DNA from: Micromonospora matsumotoense
GTDB lineage: Bacteria; Actinomycetota; Actinomycetes; Mycobacteriales; Micromonosporaceae
Direction of reading: 5' to 3'
Assembly (NCBI RefSeq): GCF_900091525.1
Contig: NZ_FMCU01000009.1
Location: 124,001 to 188,000 of the forward strand
Length of the DNA: 64,000 nt
The stretch's first letter is position 1, and every line of letters begins with the position of its first letter. Below the pieces are notes generated by a model. That model was not told the origin of the DNA, ran no database searches, and was given only the letters and a program-made list of their open reading frames with translations. Position numbers and translations under genes: made by a program. Of the stretch, positions 18,194-26,900 are shown one piece after another.

Positions 18194-18694
18194 TCAGGCC
18201 CGGCCGCCCAGGCTGGCCAGCCCGATGATCCAGCCGGCGAAGAAGCCGTAACCGGCTCCGGTGCCGGTGGTCTCGAAGGCGGCCAACAGCGAGCCGCCCG
18301 AGGTGAACAGCGCCGCCAGCAGGGTGGCCGCCGCCCCGGCCAGGGTGTACGCGGCCCAGCCGGAGAAGAACTGGCTGGCCGAGCCCGGCACCCGGGCCAC
18401 CTGTCCGGCCGGCAGCAGGTAGAGCAGCGCGGCGGCGAACACCAGCAGCAGAATGGCCCGCAGGTCGGTGGCGAGCACCCCGTGCGCCGGGTCCGCCGAC
18501 TCGACCCGCCAGGCCGGCCAGGCGAGCAGCCGCAGATACCAGCCACCGGCGGAGTTCGGGTCGGTGTGCGCCTCGGCCCAGCTCGCGTACCACGGGCTGC
18601 CGCAGACGCCGACGAGGATCAGCGCGGCGAGGGTGCCGGTGCCGGCGGCGGTGCCGTACCCCCGCACGGTGCGGGGGCGGTGGGTGAGGGCCAT
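18194..18694 (-). CDS. Small integral membrane protein, unknown function
   Basis: The 166-residue product has about four membrane segments (near residues 14-32, 76-92, 107-127 and 138-160) and no recognised domain. The loop after the first segment reads SPWYASWAEAHTDPNSAGGW. The ATG at 18694 immediately precedes the basic N-terminus (MALTHRPRTVRGYG), consistent with a cytoplasmic start. It is followed by a GC hairpin shared with the convergent ABC ATPase. I cannot assign a function. Confidence 0.65.
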   Translation of the reverse strand: MALTHRPRTVRGYGTAAGTGTLAALILVGVCGSPWYASWAEAHTDPNSAGGWYLRLLAWPAWRVESADPAHGVLATDLRAILLLVFAAALLYLLPAGQVARVPGSASQFFSGWAAYTLAGAAATLLAALFTSGGSLLAAFETTGTGAGYGFFAGWIIGLASLGGRA

Positions 18695-18759
18695 GCGGCG
18701 GGAAGTTTCCGACCCGCCACGGCCGGCAAACCTCTCCCGCCACCCGGCGGCGCGACCGC

Positions 18760-19065
18760 TCAGTGCTGCATCAGGTAGTCGATGAACGCGGCCCGCAGCA
18801 GCGGCGCGGACTCCTCGTAGCCGTGCCCGGTCAGCTCCCGCCACAGCGCCGACGCCTCGTCGATGGTGGGCCCGACCGAGTTGGGTGCCCCGTCGAGGGC
18901 GGCGGCCTCGTCGGCGTTCGGCAGGTGCCGCAACACCGACCAGAAGAACCGGACGTCCCGCCGCTCCCGGGCCCGCGCGAAGGCCCGCTCCCGCAGCTCC
19001 TCGGTGGAGAGGGCGTCGAGCTGGTCGAAGGTGTGGCCGGTGCCGGCGGAAGGAGTCTCGGTCAT
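18760..19065 (-). CDS. Small conserved hypothetical protein
   Basis: A 101-residue soluble protein rich in charged residues (ELRERAFARARERRDVRFF, then HLPNADEAAA). No family function is recognised. ATG 19065 follows TAGGCT by seven bases with no Shine-Dalgarno, which supports this start over the upstream in-frame codons and suggests a leaderless mRNA. The core is predicted to be helical, with a C-terminal LRAAFIDYLMQH. Confidence 0.65.
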   Translation of the reverse strand: MTETPSAGTGHTFDQLDALSTEELRERAFARARERRDVRFFWSVLRHLPNADEAAALDGAPNSVGPTIDEASALWRELTGHGYEESAPLLRAAFIDYLMQH

Positions 19066-19072
19066 GCCCGCG

Positions 19073-19078
19073 AGCCTA
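19073..19078 (-). promoter_or_regulatory. TAGGCT -10 element, leaderless type
   Basis: TAGGCT on the minus strand ends seven bases before the ATG at 19065, with no ribosome binding site between them. Confidence 0.45.
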
Positions 19079-19184
19079 ACCGGCGAGATCCTTCCCGGCC
19101 CGTCGTCCACGCCCGCCCGCCCGCACCGCCACCACCGATCCGGTCACCGTGCGCGGCCCGACCGGGTGGCCGCCGGCCCGTGGG

Positions 19185-20399
19185 TCACCGCTCGCCGGCG
19201 TCCCAGCGGGGTGGACCGCTCTGCCAGCGGGGGGCCTCCCAGGGATCGGGCGGGGTGTCGACGTCGGTCGTCCGCTCCGGCAGCGCCGGGGTCCAGTTGC
19301 GCGCCTCGCCGGCGGGTGGCATCGACCAGCCGGAGCTGATCGCCCCGTCCCGCACCGGCGGTAGCTCCACCGGCTCGCCCCGGGGCGTCCGGGGCCGGCC
19401 GTACGTCTCGACCAGCCGGGTGACCAGCAGGCCGCCGGCCAGCGCCACCCCACCGACCGCCCAGCGGTCGGTGGGGGCGCCGGTTTCGGCCGCCCAGGCC
19501 AGGTAGGTGACCACCAGACCGACCGCGAGGAGGGCGCCGGAGATTCCGCCACGTCGGCCGTACGCGCTGGCACCGCCGAGCATGGACACGCCCACCGCGA
19601 GCACCGTCCAGTCCAGCCCCGACGTCGGCGTGACCGGGCCGGTCCCGTTGGCGGCGATGAGCACCCCGGCGAGCGTGGCGAGCACGGTGGAGGCGATCAG
19701 CGCGGCGGCGGTCACCAGAGCGGCGGCCATCCCGCGACGGCGGGCCGGATCGGCCACCGGGCGGAACCGGCCGACCAGCCGACGCACCGCCCGGATCGCG
19801 CCGAACGCCCCGAGGAGGACGGTCACCGCGGCGAAGCCGGCGAACAGGTAGTAGGCGTTGCGCCGGGGGTCGTAGTCGGCCTGCACCGCCACCGGCAGGG
19901 TCCGCCGCTCGATCCAGACGATCATCCCGGCGGCGGCGGCGAGGCTGGCCGCCCAGCCGGGAACGTGCAGCACCACCACCGCCCAGGCCAGGGCCAACCC
20001 GCCCAGCGCGGCGGCGACCAGGGCCGGAACGACCGCCGTGGACACCCCCCGGTCGCCCTGCTCGGCGAAGTGCAGCGCGGCGGCCAGCGCGACCGGGCCG
20101 ATCGCCAGGTTCACCGCGGCGGTACGCAGGCTCAGCCCGGCGGCGACGACGAGCAGGCCCAGCGCGACCGCGTCGACGAGCAGCCGACGAAGACCCGACC
20201 CGCGCACCGCGTCGGGGTTCTCCCGCCAGAGCAGGTAGGCCAGTACCGCGAGGGCGATCAGCAGCACCAGTTCCCAGGCCACGTGCACGCCGAGCCGGTC
20301 CCGGCCGGGCTCGCCGTGCGTCGGGTCGTCGAAGACGTTGTCCAGCGCGGTCGCGGGCGCCTCTGCCGACGCCGCCCGGCCCGGTTCGTCGTACACCAT
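19185..20399 (-). CDS. RbsC-like (sugar ABC permease-fold) membrane protein, orphan
   Basis: The 404-residue product has about nine or ten membrane segments. The order GLSLRTAAVNLAIGPVA near residue 88 and SMLGGASAYGRRGGISGALLA near residue 285 recall the conserved motifs of ribose/branched-chain-type permeases (BPD_transp_2). No ATPase or sugar-binding gene is adjacent, and the C-terminal 60 residues are a soluble Pro/Trp-rich tail. It may be a degenerate or repurposed permease. ATG 20399 has GGGAGG eight bases upstream. Confidence 0.7.
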   Translation of the reverse strand: MVYDEPGRAASAEAPATALDNVFDDPTHGEPGRDRLGVHVAWELVLLIALAVLAYLLWRENPDAVRGSGLRRLLVDAVALGLLVVAAGLSLRTAAVNLAIGPVALAAALHFAEQGDRGVSTAVVPALVAAALGGLALAWAVVVLHVPGWAASLAAAAGMIVWIERRTLPVAVQADYDPRRNAYYLFAGFAAVTVLLGAFGAIRAVRRLVGRFRPVADPARRRGMAAALVTAAALIASTVLATLAGVLIAANGTGPVTPTSGLDWTVLAVGVSMLGGASAYGRRGGISGALLAVGLVVTYLAWAAETGAPTDRWAVGGVALAGGLLVTRLVETYGRPRTPRGEPVELPPVRDGAISSGWSMPPAGEARNWTPALPERTTDVDTPPDPWEAPRWQSGPPRWDAGER

Positions 20400-20500
20400 G
20401 CGGTGCGCCTCCCACGTGACCGGCCGTCCCCGGTGACGGCTGACTGTTCTCCGGTCGCCAGGCACCGTACCCGCGCGCAGGGCCGGACGTAACCCCTCGG

Positions 20501-21022
20501 TCAGCGGCCGGATCGGCCCTGCCGGTCGTCGGCGTCGTCGTCGGACTCGGGGACCCGGCACGAGCGTTCGAGCCAGAGTGCGGCGGCGACCAGGGCGAGC
20601 GAGGCGAGTGCGCCGGCACCGGCGGCCGGCCGGTCCTGGATCGCCGCGTTGGTCGGCTCGACGAAGAGCCAGCCGGTCAACCCGGCGTAACAGCCCAGGA
20701 AGATCGCCCCGGCCAACGCGGATGCCTTGGCCAGCACCACGAACCGGGCGACCAGCAGCGGATTGACCGGCTCCCGGCCGGGCTTGCGCTCGATCCGGCC
20801 CCGGGTGTTGACCGCTGCGTACGCCTCCAGCACGGCCAGCCCGCCCAGGGTGACCACCGGCAGCCAGGGCAACCGGGGCATGCCGCTGTAGTAGAAGCTG
20901 CTGATCAGCAGCCAGGCCAGGGCGGCGGCGGCGAGCACGGCGACCACCAGGGTCGAGAACCGGGTGGGGCCCATCCTCGACCCGTCGGGCTCCTGGTCAC
21001 GGGGGGGTCGGGACTGCGTCAT
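20501..21022 (-). CDS. DUF3180 membrane protein
   Basis: A 173-residue protein with four membrane segments (about residues 22-42, 48-66, 92-114 and 126-148) and the RIERKPGREPVNPLLVARF loop characteristic of DUF3180. Genes of this family usually follow folK in actinobacteria, as here. The function is unknown. ATG 21022 has GGAG nine bases upstream; GTG 21037, which starts four bases after the folK stop, is the alternative. Confidence 0.8.
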   Translation of the reverse strand: MTQSRPPRDQEPDGSRMGPTRFSTLVVAVLAAAALAWLLISSFYYSGMPRLPWLPVVTLGGLAVLEAYAAVNTRGRIERKPGREPVNPLLVARFVVLAKASALAGAIFLGCYAGLTGWLFVEPTNAAIQDRPAAGAGALASLALVAAALWLERSCRVPESDDDADDRQGRSGR

Positions 21023-21041
21023 GCCGGCCGGCTCCACTGGT

Positions 21042-21569
21042 TCATGAGTCCGACTCTAACGCCAGATCGGGGCGCGGGTTCAGTTCCAGGGCGTCACCGG
21101 CGACCGGTTCGGCGTTGAGCAGGTCGGTGAGCCAGCCGTGACCGGCCAGCCGCCCGTGCGGGTCGATGTCGATCCACGGCCGGAGCACGAAGGCACGCTG
21201 GTGGGCGCGCGGGTGCGGCAGGGTCAGTTCGGGATCGTCACTGAGCACCGGTCGACCGGTGTCGTCCCAGACGGCGACGACGTCCACGTCGAGGGTGCGC
21301 GGCCCGAACCGACGGGCCGGGTCACGCACCCGGCCGGCAGACCGCTCGGCGGCGTGGGCGCGGGCCAGCCAGTCACCCGGGGCCGCCGCCGGGTCGGCGA
21401 CCATCACCGCCGCGTTGAGGTACGCCGGCTGCTCGGCGTCCCCCAAGGGGGGTGTCTCGTAGACGCCGGAGACCACCAGCACCGCGTCGCCGAGGCCGGT
21501 CACCGCGGCCCGCAGGTGGCCGAGCCGGTCACCCAGGTTGCTGCCGATCGACAGCACCGCCCGGGTCAC
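21042..21569 (-). CDS. folK: 2-amino-4-hydroxy-6-hydroxymethyldihydropteridine diphosphokinase
   Basis: Transfers pyrophosphate from ATP to the pterin precursor of folate. The 175-residue product begins with VLSIGSNLGDRLGHL and carries RFGPRTLDVDVVAV and LPHPRAHQRAFVL, the HPPK signatures with their magnesium-binding aspartates. GTG 21569 overlaps the folB stop (GTGA), so the two are translationally coupled. Confidence 0.96.
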   Translation of the reverse strand: MTRAVLSIGSNLGDRLGHLRAAVTGLGDAVLVVSGVYETPPLGDAEQPAYLNAAVMVADPAAAPGDWLARAHAAERSAGRVRDPARRFGPRTLDVDVVAVWDDTGRPVLSDDPELTLPHPRAHQRAFVLRPWIDIDPHGRLAGHGWLTDLLNAEPVAGDALELNPRPDLALESDS

Positions 21570-21925
21570 CGGGTACGCCGCATCGTGACGGCCACGTCGG
21601 CGAAGGTGTGCGGGATCGGGGCCTCGGGCTTGTGGACGGTGATCGTGGCGGCGGCGACCATCGGCTCGGCCAGGCAGACCGCGAGCAGCCGGTCGGCGAG
21701 CGTCTCGATCAGGTTGACCGGCTCCCCGGTGACCACCGCGACCAGCTGCTGCGCCAACTCGCCGTAGTGGACGGTGTCGGTCACCTCGTCGGAGCGGGCG
21801 GCCGGGGCGAGGTCGAGTTCGAGGACGGCGTCGACCACGAAGTCCTGCCCCTCGGCGCGCTCGAAGTCGTAGACGCCGTGTCGGCCCCGGGCCCGCAGGC
21901 CGGTCAGGGCGATCCGGTCGGTCAT
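21566..21925 (-). CDS. folB: Dihydroneopterin aldolase
   Basis: Cleaves dihydroneopterin in folate synthesis. A 119-residue protein of the usual length, with GLRARGRHGVYDFERAEGQDF (key residues GRHGV and ERAEGQ) at the N-terminus and the catalytic Lys in VHKPEAPIP near the C-terminus. It overlaps folP by 4 bases and folK by 3-4 bases. Confidence 0.96.
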   Translation of the reverse strand: MTDRIALTGLRARGRHGVYDFERAEGQDFVVDAVLELDLAPAARSDEVTDTVHYGELAQQLVAVVTGEPVNLIETLADRLLAVCLAEPMVAAATITVHKPEAPIPHTFADVAVTMRRTR

Positions 21926-22866
21926 CGTCCCGCACTCCCTCGACTGGTGTGGACCGGGCTCTTCCCGGTGGCGCCCGGGACGGTGACGCCCGGGGCGATG
22001 GCGCCCGGGACGGTGGCGCCCGGGACGGTGGTGAGCCGGGGGCGGCCGGTGGCCGACCAGACGGCGAGCGCGTCGACGGTGCCCCGGACGTCGTGCACGC
22101 GTACCCCCCAGGCCCCGGCGGCCACCGCGAGCACGCTGGTGGCGACGGTGGCGGCGGCCCGGCCGTCGGTGTCCCGTGGGGTGCCGTCGGCGGCCGCGAG
22201 CAGCCGGCCCAGATAGGACTTGCGGCTGGCCCCGAACAGCAGGGGGAGACCGAGGTCGAGCAGCTCCGGCAGGCGGGCGCTGAGTTCCCAGTTGTGCGCG
22301 GCGGTCTTGGCGAAGCCGAGCCCGGGATCGATCACGAGCCGGTCGGTGGCCACCCCGGCGGCCAGCGCGTCGTCGACCCGCTGGGCCAACTCGGCCCGGA
22401 CGTCGGCGACCACGTCGGTGTAGGCGGCCAGTTCGCGCATCCCCCGCGAATGTCCCCGCCAGTGCATCAGCACCCAGGGGCAGCCGGCGTCGCGGACCAC
22501 CCGGGCCATGTCGGGGTCGGCCAACCCACCGGAGACGTCGTTGACCACGGCGGCACCGGCGACGACGGCCGCCTCGGCCACCAGGGCCCGGGTGGTGTCG
22601 ATGCTGACCGGCACGCCGGCGGCGACGAGTTCCCGGATCACCGGCAGCACCCGGGCCGCCTCGGTCCCCGGGTCGACCCGGTCGGCGCCCGGCCGGGTGG
22701 ACTCGCCCCCGACGTCCACCAGGTGCGCACCCTCGGCGCGCAGTCGCACCCCGTGTGCGACGGCGGCGTCGAGATCCGCGTATCGGCCGCCGTCGGAGAA
22801 GGAGTCGGGCGTGACGTTGAGGACGCCCATCACCACCGGGGCCTGCGCCCGTACCAGATCGGTCAC
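21922..22866 (-). CDS. folP: Dihydropteroate synthase
   Basis: Condenses hydroxymethyl-dihydropterin pyrophosphate with p-aminobenzoate; the sulfonamide target. The TIM-barrel motifs are VMGVLNVTPDSFSDGG at the start, DVGGESTRPGA, and LPLLFGASRKSYLG. GTG 22866 follows TACCGT by six bases without a Shine-Dalgarno. The last 30 residues are a low-complexity tail (VPGATVPGAIAPGVTVPGA) encoded by four 15-bp repeats, an addition to the normal fold. First gene of folP-folB-folK-DUF3180. Confidence 0.95.
   Translation of the reverse strand: MTDLVRAQAPVVMGVLNVTPDSFSDGGRYADLDAAVAHGVRLRAEGAHLVDVGGESTRPGADRVDPGTEAARVLPVIRELVAAGVPVSIDTTRALVAEAAVVAGAAVVNDVSGGLADPDMARVVRDAGCPWVLMHWRGHSRGMRELAAYTDVVADVRAELAQRVDDALAAGVATDRLVIDPGLGFAKTAAHNWELSARLPELLDLGLPLLFGASRKSYLGRLLAAADGTPRDTDGRAAATVATSVLAVAAGAWGVRVHDVRGTVDALAVWSATGRPRLTTVPGATVPGAIAPGVTVPGATGKSPVHTSRGSAGR
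21971..22030. repeat. Four 15-bp tandem repeats in the 3' end of folP
   Basis: Units of GCGCCCGGGACGGTG run from 21971 to 22030; three are identical and one differs at four positions. They encode a V/I-A-PG-type tail and keep the frame. Confidence 0.85.
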
Positions 22867-22872
22867 GACTAG

Positions 22873-22878
22873 ACGGTA
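22873..22878 (-). promoter_or_regulatory. TACCGT -10 element before folP
   Basis: TACCGT on the minus strand ends six bases before the folP GTG at 22866, in the leaderless arrangement. It suggests that folP is now transcribed from its own promoter rather than from folE. Confidence 0.4.
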
Positions 22879-22944
22879 CCGGTCGCGCCGGGGCCTGCCG
22901 GGGACCCCCACCAGCCCTCTCCGCGACCGAGCTGACGTGCCCGT

Positions 22945-22960
22945 TAGCACAGGTGTGCTA
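22945..22960. promoter_or_regulatory. Operator-like perfect palindrome
   Basis: TAGCACA-GG-TGTGCTA has 7-bp arms around a 2-base centre and ends about 38 bases before the predicted -35, the position of an activator or repressor site. It is not the CIRCE element, whose arms are longer and more widely spaced. Confidence 0.45.
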
Positions 22961-22998
22961 TCGGTCTTCCGGGTCGAATCGGGTCGACTCTTCGCGGC

Positions 22999-23027
22999 TT
23001 GTCGCAAAGGGGGGCGGCCCGTACGCT
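22999..23027 (+). promoter_or_regulatory. Predicted promoter of the secretion operon
   Basis: TTGTCG (22999-23004) and TACGCT (23022-23027) are separated by exactly 17 bases, a good fit to the housekeeping sigma consensus of actinomycetes. It points toward the VirB2-like gene about 195 bases downstream. Confidence 0.5.
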
Positions 23028-23124
23028 GTGAAATTGCCCAGCATCAAGAGATGGCGAAGCCTGGAGGGAGGGCCAAAGCGGGAAAATCCCCCCAAATCTC
23101 GCCACTCTCCGTGGTGGGAAACCC

Positions 23125-23147
23125 GCACCGCGTCAGCGACGCGGTGC
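23125..23147. promoter_or_regulatory. Strong hairpin in the operon leader
   Basis: GCACCGCGTC (23125-23134), loop AGC, GACGCGGTGC (23138-23147): a perfect 10-bp stem with a 3-base loop, about 75 bases before the start codon. It has no T tract, so it could be an attenuator, an RNA stability element or a protein site. Confidence 0.45.
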
Positions 23148-23222
23148 ACAGTGAGCACATTCCCGCCAGGCTTGCCTACTGCACCACCGCGGCGTCGCCG
23201 GCCGCGTTATGGGGAGGTTCCA

Positions 23223-23537
23223 GTGATCGCCTTCGAGCTGATGGAGACGACGTCGTCCGGCGTCGCGCAGGTGCTGCACACCCTGGCGACGGCGCCACTC
23301 GCCGAACCAGCCCCCAAGGGCATCGACACCAACGGTGTCGTCACCTTCTTCGCCAGCAAGATCGCACCCATCCTGCTCGCCGTGCTCGGGGTCATCTTCA
23401 TCGGGCGGGCCAGCCGGGGCGAGATCTCCAAGGTGCTCACCAGCTCGGCCATCGCGATCGTCGGGCTGGCCTTCATCGCCGGCGCGGCCACACTGTTCTT
23501 CATCGGTGACTACCTGATCGATCTGATCTTCGAATAG
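23223..23537 (+). CDS. VirB2/TrbC-like small pilin-type membrane protein
   Basis: The 104-residue product has two hydrophobic segments (about residues 40-60 and 74-97) joined by a short charged loop (GRASRGEISK), the plan of VirB2/TrbC subunits of type IV secretion systems. The N-terminus is not a classical signal. GTG 23223 has GGGGAGG five to six bases upstream, which fixes the start against a longer in-frame ORF from 22953. It is the first gene of an operon with PrgI-, VirB4-, VirB6-, VirB8- and VirB1-like genes, and the role assignment leans on that order. Confidence 0.7.
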   Translation: MIAFELMETTSSGVAQVLHTLATAPLAEPAPKGIDTNGVVTFFASKIAPILLAVLGVIFIGRASRGEISKVLTSSAIAIVGLAFIAGAATLFFIGDYLIDLIFE

Positions 23538-23550
23538 GCGCGGGCGAGAC

Positions 23551-23913
23551 ATGCGGCTGCGCACCGACGACGACATCTACCGGGCCCGCCTGGTCTACCT
23601 CGGGCCGCCCGGCTACACCCTTCCGGTCCACCTGCCCTACGCCCAGTACGGCCTGTTCATGCTGCTCGTACCCCTCTACATGTTCATCCACTGGCTGTTC
23701 ACGCTGCAGGTCGAGCTCTTCCCCGCCTGGGAGATCGCGCTCGCCATCGTGAGCACCTCGTTCATCTTCCGGTACGTCGACCCGGACCGACCGGCGCGGA
23801 TGGTCATCCGCACCGCGCTCACCGACTGGCGACGCACCCGGGAGCCGGCCGCCGAACTGCGGGACCCCCGCCTGGTCGGCAGCCGGATCAGGATCCGGGA
23901 GGAACTGGCATGA
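23551..23913 (+). CDS. PrgI/VirB3-like membrane protein
   Basis: A 120-residue protein with two closely spaced membrane segments (about 33-51 and 57-75) after a short N-terminal cytoplasmic part (DDDIYRARLVYLGPPGY), and a basic C-terminal tail. This matches the PrgI family of Gram-positive type IV systems, the counterpart of VirB3, which docks the VirB4 ATPase at the membrane. It starts 13 bases after the VirB2-like stop and precedes the VirB4 gene. Confidence 0.75.
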   Translation: MRLRTDDDIYRARLVYLGPPGYTLPVHLPYAQYGLFMLLVPLYMFIHWLFTLQVELFPAWEIALAIVSTSFIFRYVDPDRPARMVIRTALTDWRRTREPAAELRDPRLVGSRIRIREELA

Positions 23914-23962
23914 CCGGGTGTACCCGCATCGGGCAGTCGGACCACATGGGTGAGGCGGTCGA

Positions 23963-26900
23963 ATGAGTCGCTCTTCCACGCCGGGTTTCCCGGCCGGACG
24001 ACACAGCGCCCCGCACGGTAACCGTGCGCGGTCGTTCGACTACCCCCAGGAGGAGCTGCGGGACGACGAACCGTACGACCCGGCCCTGCTCACCGGCCCG
24101 GGCCAGGGTGGCGTCGGGGTCTTCCAGGCACCCCGGGCCACCCCCGGTGGGGACACCTCCCCGGTCGAGCCGGTCTCCGCCGCACCGATGCTGGTGGGTG
24201 ACGGCACCGACATCGACTCCCCCTTCCTCGATCTCTTCGGCGGCGGTCCACGCCCCGGCACCCCCCCGTCTCCCGGTGCCCCGTCCCCCGGTGGCCCCGC
24301 GCGACGCGGCCCCGGCCGGCAGCACCAGCCCGCCCCGCACCGACCGGCCGCCGCGCCGACCCCACCGGCGGCCATCGAGGCGCAGGCACCTCCGGCGGCC
24401 ATCGAGGCGGCCCCACCGACCGAGCGGCCCGCCCGTACCCGGGTTCCGCACCAGCAGGGCGACCGACCGGCGCCGGGGCCGACCGGCGCCCGGCCGACCG
24501 AACCTCCGCAGCGGGCGCCACGCCGGGTCCCGGCCGAACTGTTCCCCCGGGAGACCGGCGAGCCGCTCACCGCGCGGGAGGCGGCCGAACGGGCCCGCCG
24601 GGAGGCCACCGAACGGGCCCGGGAGGCAGCCGACCGCAGCCGGCGCGAGGCCGCCGAAACAGCCCGCCGGGAAGCTGCCGAGCAGGCCCGGCGCGAAGGC
24701 GTCGAAGCAGCCCGGCGGGAGACGATCGCGCAGACCCAGCGCGAGGCCACCGAGACGGCCCGGCGTGAGGCCGCCGACGCGGCGCAGCGCGAGGCCACCG
24801 AACACGCCCGCCGTGCGGCGGCAGAAGCCGCCCGGCTTGAGGCCGCCGAGCTGTCGCGGCGAGAGAGCGCCGAGCAGGCCCGGCGGGACGCGGCGCTGAC
24901 GGCTCGGCCCCGGCCGACCCCGGTGGAGTCCACCACGGCGGCCTGGCCCGAGCACGTCGAGCCGGCCTGGCCGGAGGCCACCGAAGCGGCCTGGCCGGAG
25001 CCGGCCGGGCCGGTCCGGGTGGAGGCCGTGACCACCCCGGTCGGCGCGTTGACCACCGAACCGGCCCGGCGCGCACTCGCCGAGCCCGACCGGTCCGAAC
25101 CCGCCGAACCCGGCTCCCGCGAACTGGCCGCACCGAGGCAACGTGCGGCGAGCCGCCGCACCGAGGCGACCAAGCCCGTCCGGGTACGCCCACCAAAGAT
25201 CAAGTTCGGTGACCGGGACCCCTCGATCGACCTGGCGATCACCGAGATCGCCGGGCACCTGACCTTCACCCCCAACACCGTCACCGCCTGGTACTGGCTC
25301 CCCGAGGTCCGGTGGGCGTTCCGACCGGACGCCGAGCGTGAGGCGCTGCTCTCCGCGATCTCCGAGCAGTACGCGGGCCTGGCCGGCTTCCGGCTGCACC
25401 TGCGCCGCACCACCCGGCCGTTCCCCGCCGACGAGTGGGCCCGCACCATCGACGCGCACACCGCGTCGCCGCTGCCCGACGTCCCCGGCACACACGGCTG
25501 GGCCGACCACCTGGTCGCCGCCCAGCAGCACCTGATGTCGGTCAACCACGCCGAGGGGCAGACCTACCTGGGGGTCACCTTCGCCCGGCGCTCGCTCGGC
25601 GACTCCCTCACCGAACGGCTGCTGCGGGCCTTCGGCAAGGGCACCGCCGATGGGGAACGCCGCAAGCTGGGCCGCACCGTCGAACAGTTCGACGAGGTGC
25701 TGGGCAGCTTCGGCATGCGTGGCCGGCGGGTCACCGCGCAGGAGCTGGAATGGTTGCTCTACCGCTCGGTCGCCCTCTGCATGGCCCCGCCCGGCACCCT
25801 CTCCCCGGTGACCAACGGCCGGTGGGAACGCGGCGACCTGCTCGCCCTCACCGAACAGGTCGAGCGTTACCGCACCCCGTACGGCACGACGGTCAAGCTG
25901 GTCAACCGGATGACCGGCGAGGAACGGCACGTCGCCGTGCTCGCGGTCGGCCGGATGGAGCCGCTGGAGATCCCCGAACGACACGAGCCCTGGCTGCACT
26001 TCCACGAGCGGCTGCCCTGGCCGATGGAGATCTCCACCCGGGTCGACATCCTCGGCTCCGGTGACTCCTTCCGTAACCTCGAACACCGGCTACGGATGAT
26101 CCGCTCGCAGCAACTCGACTATGCCGAACACGGCATCGACGCCCCACCCGAGCTGGAACGGCTCGCCAAGCGGGCGCTGGTGATCGGCGACGAGATGACC
26201 ACCGGCCTGCCGGTGGACTCCGCACGGGCGCACGGCTGGCACCGGATCGCCGTCGGCGGCCGGACCCGCGAGGAGTGCATGGAACGGGCCCGCCGGCTCA
26301 TCCAGCTCTACTCGCGCGAGCTGCGCATCTCCCTGCAACACCCGAAGAACCAGGACTGGCTGGCCCGGGAGTTCATCCCCGGCGAGCCGATCGCCAACAC
26401 CGGCTACGTCCGCCGGATGCCGGTCCCGTTGCTGGCCGCCGCGCTCCCCCAGGCGGCGTCCACCGTCGGCGACCGCCGGGGCGACCTGATCGGTCGTACC
26501 GCCGGGACCTGCCGTCGGCCCGTCTTCCTCGACCTGCACTTCCCGATGGAGGTACGCGAGCGCTCCGGGCTCGCCGTCTTCGTCGCCGAACCCGGCGGTG
26601 GCAAGTCGACCCTGCTCGGCGCGCTCGGCTACCTGGCCGCCCGACGGGGTGTGCAGGTCACCCTGCTCGACCCGTCCGGGCCGCTGGCCCGGCTCTGTGC
26701 CATGCCCGAGCTCAAGCCGTACGCCCGGGTGCTCAACCTGACCGGCTCGGAGCCGGGGACGCTGGCGCCGTACTCACTCATCCCCACCCCGCTACGCAGC
26801 GAGTTCAGCACCGGCGCGGCGGGCGACCGGGAGTTCGAGATCGCGATCTCCAACGCCCGGGCCGAGCGACGCATGCTGGTCCAGGACATCTGCATGATGC

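Larger units (their letters stand above)
22867..23222. other. 356-base divergent spacer before the type IV secretion-like operon
   Basis: This gene-free stretch separates folP (minus) from the VirB2-like gene (plus). It holds the folP -10 box, a perfect 16-base palindrome, a -35/-10 pair, purine-rich DNA (about 23045-23095), a 10-bp hairpin, and the GGGGAGG ribosome binding site at the right end. The transcript leader would be about 190 bases long, enough for regulation. Confidence 0.5.

Noticed and set aside
22944..22961. Possible CIRCE heat-shock operator (TTAGCAC...)
   Set aside because: CIRCE has 9-bp arms separated by 9 bases; here the arms are 7 bp with a 2-base centre.
22953..23222. 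In-frame upstream extension of the VirB2-like gene
   Set aside because: It covers the promoter, hairpin and ribosome binding site; the start at 23223 with GGGGAGG is far better.
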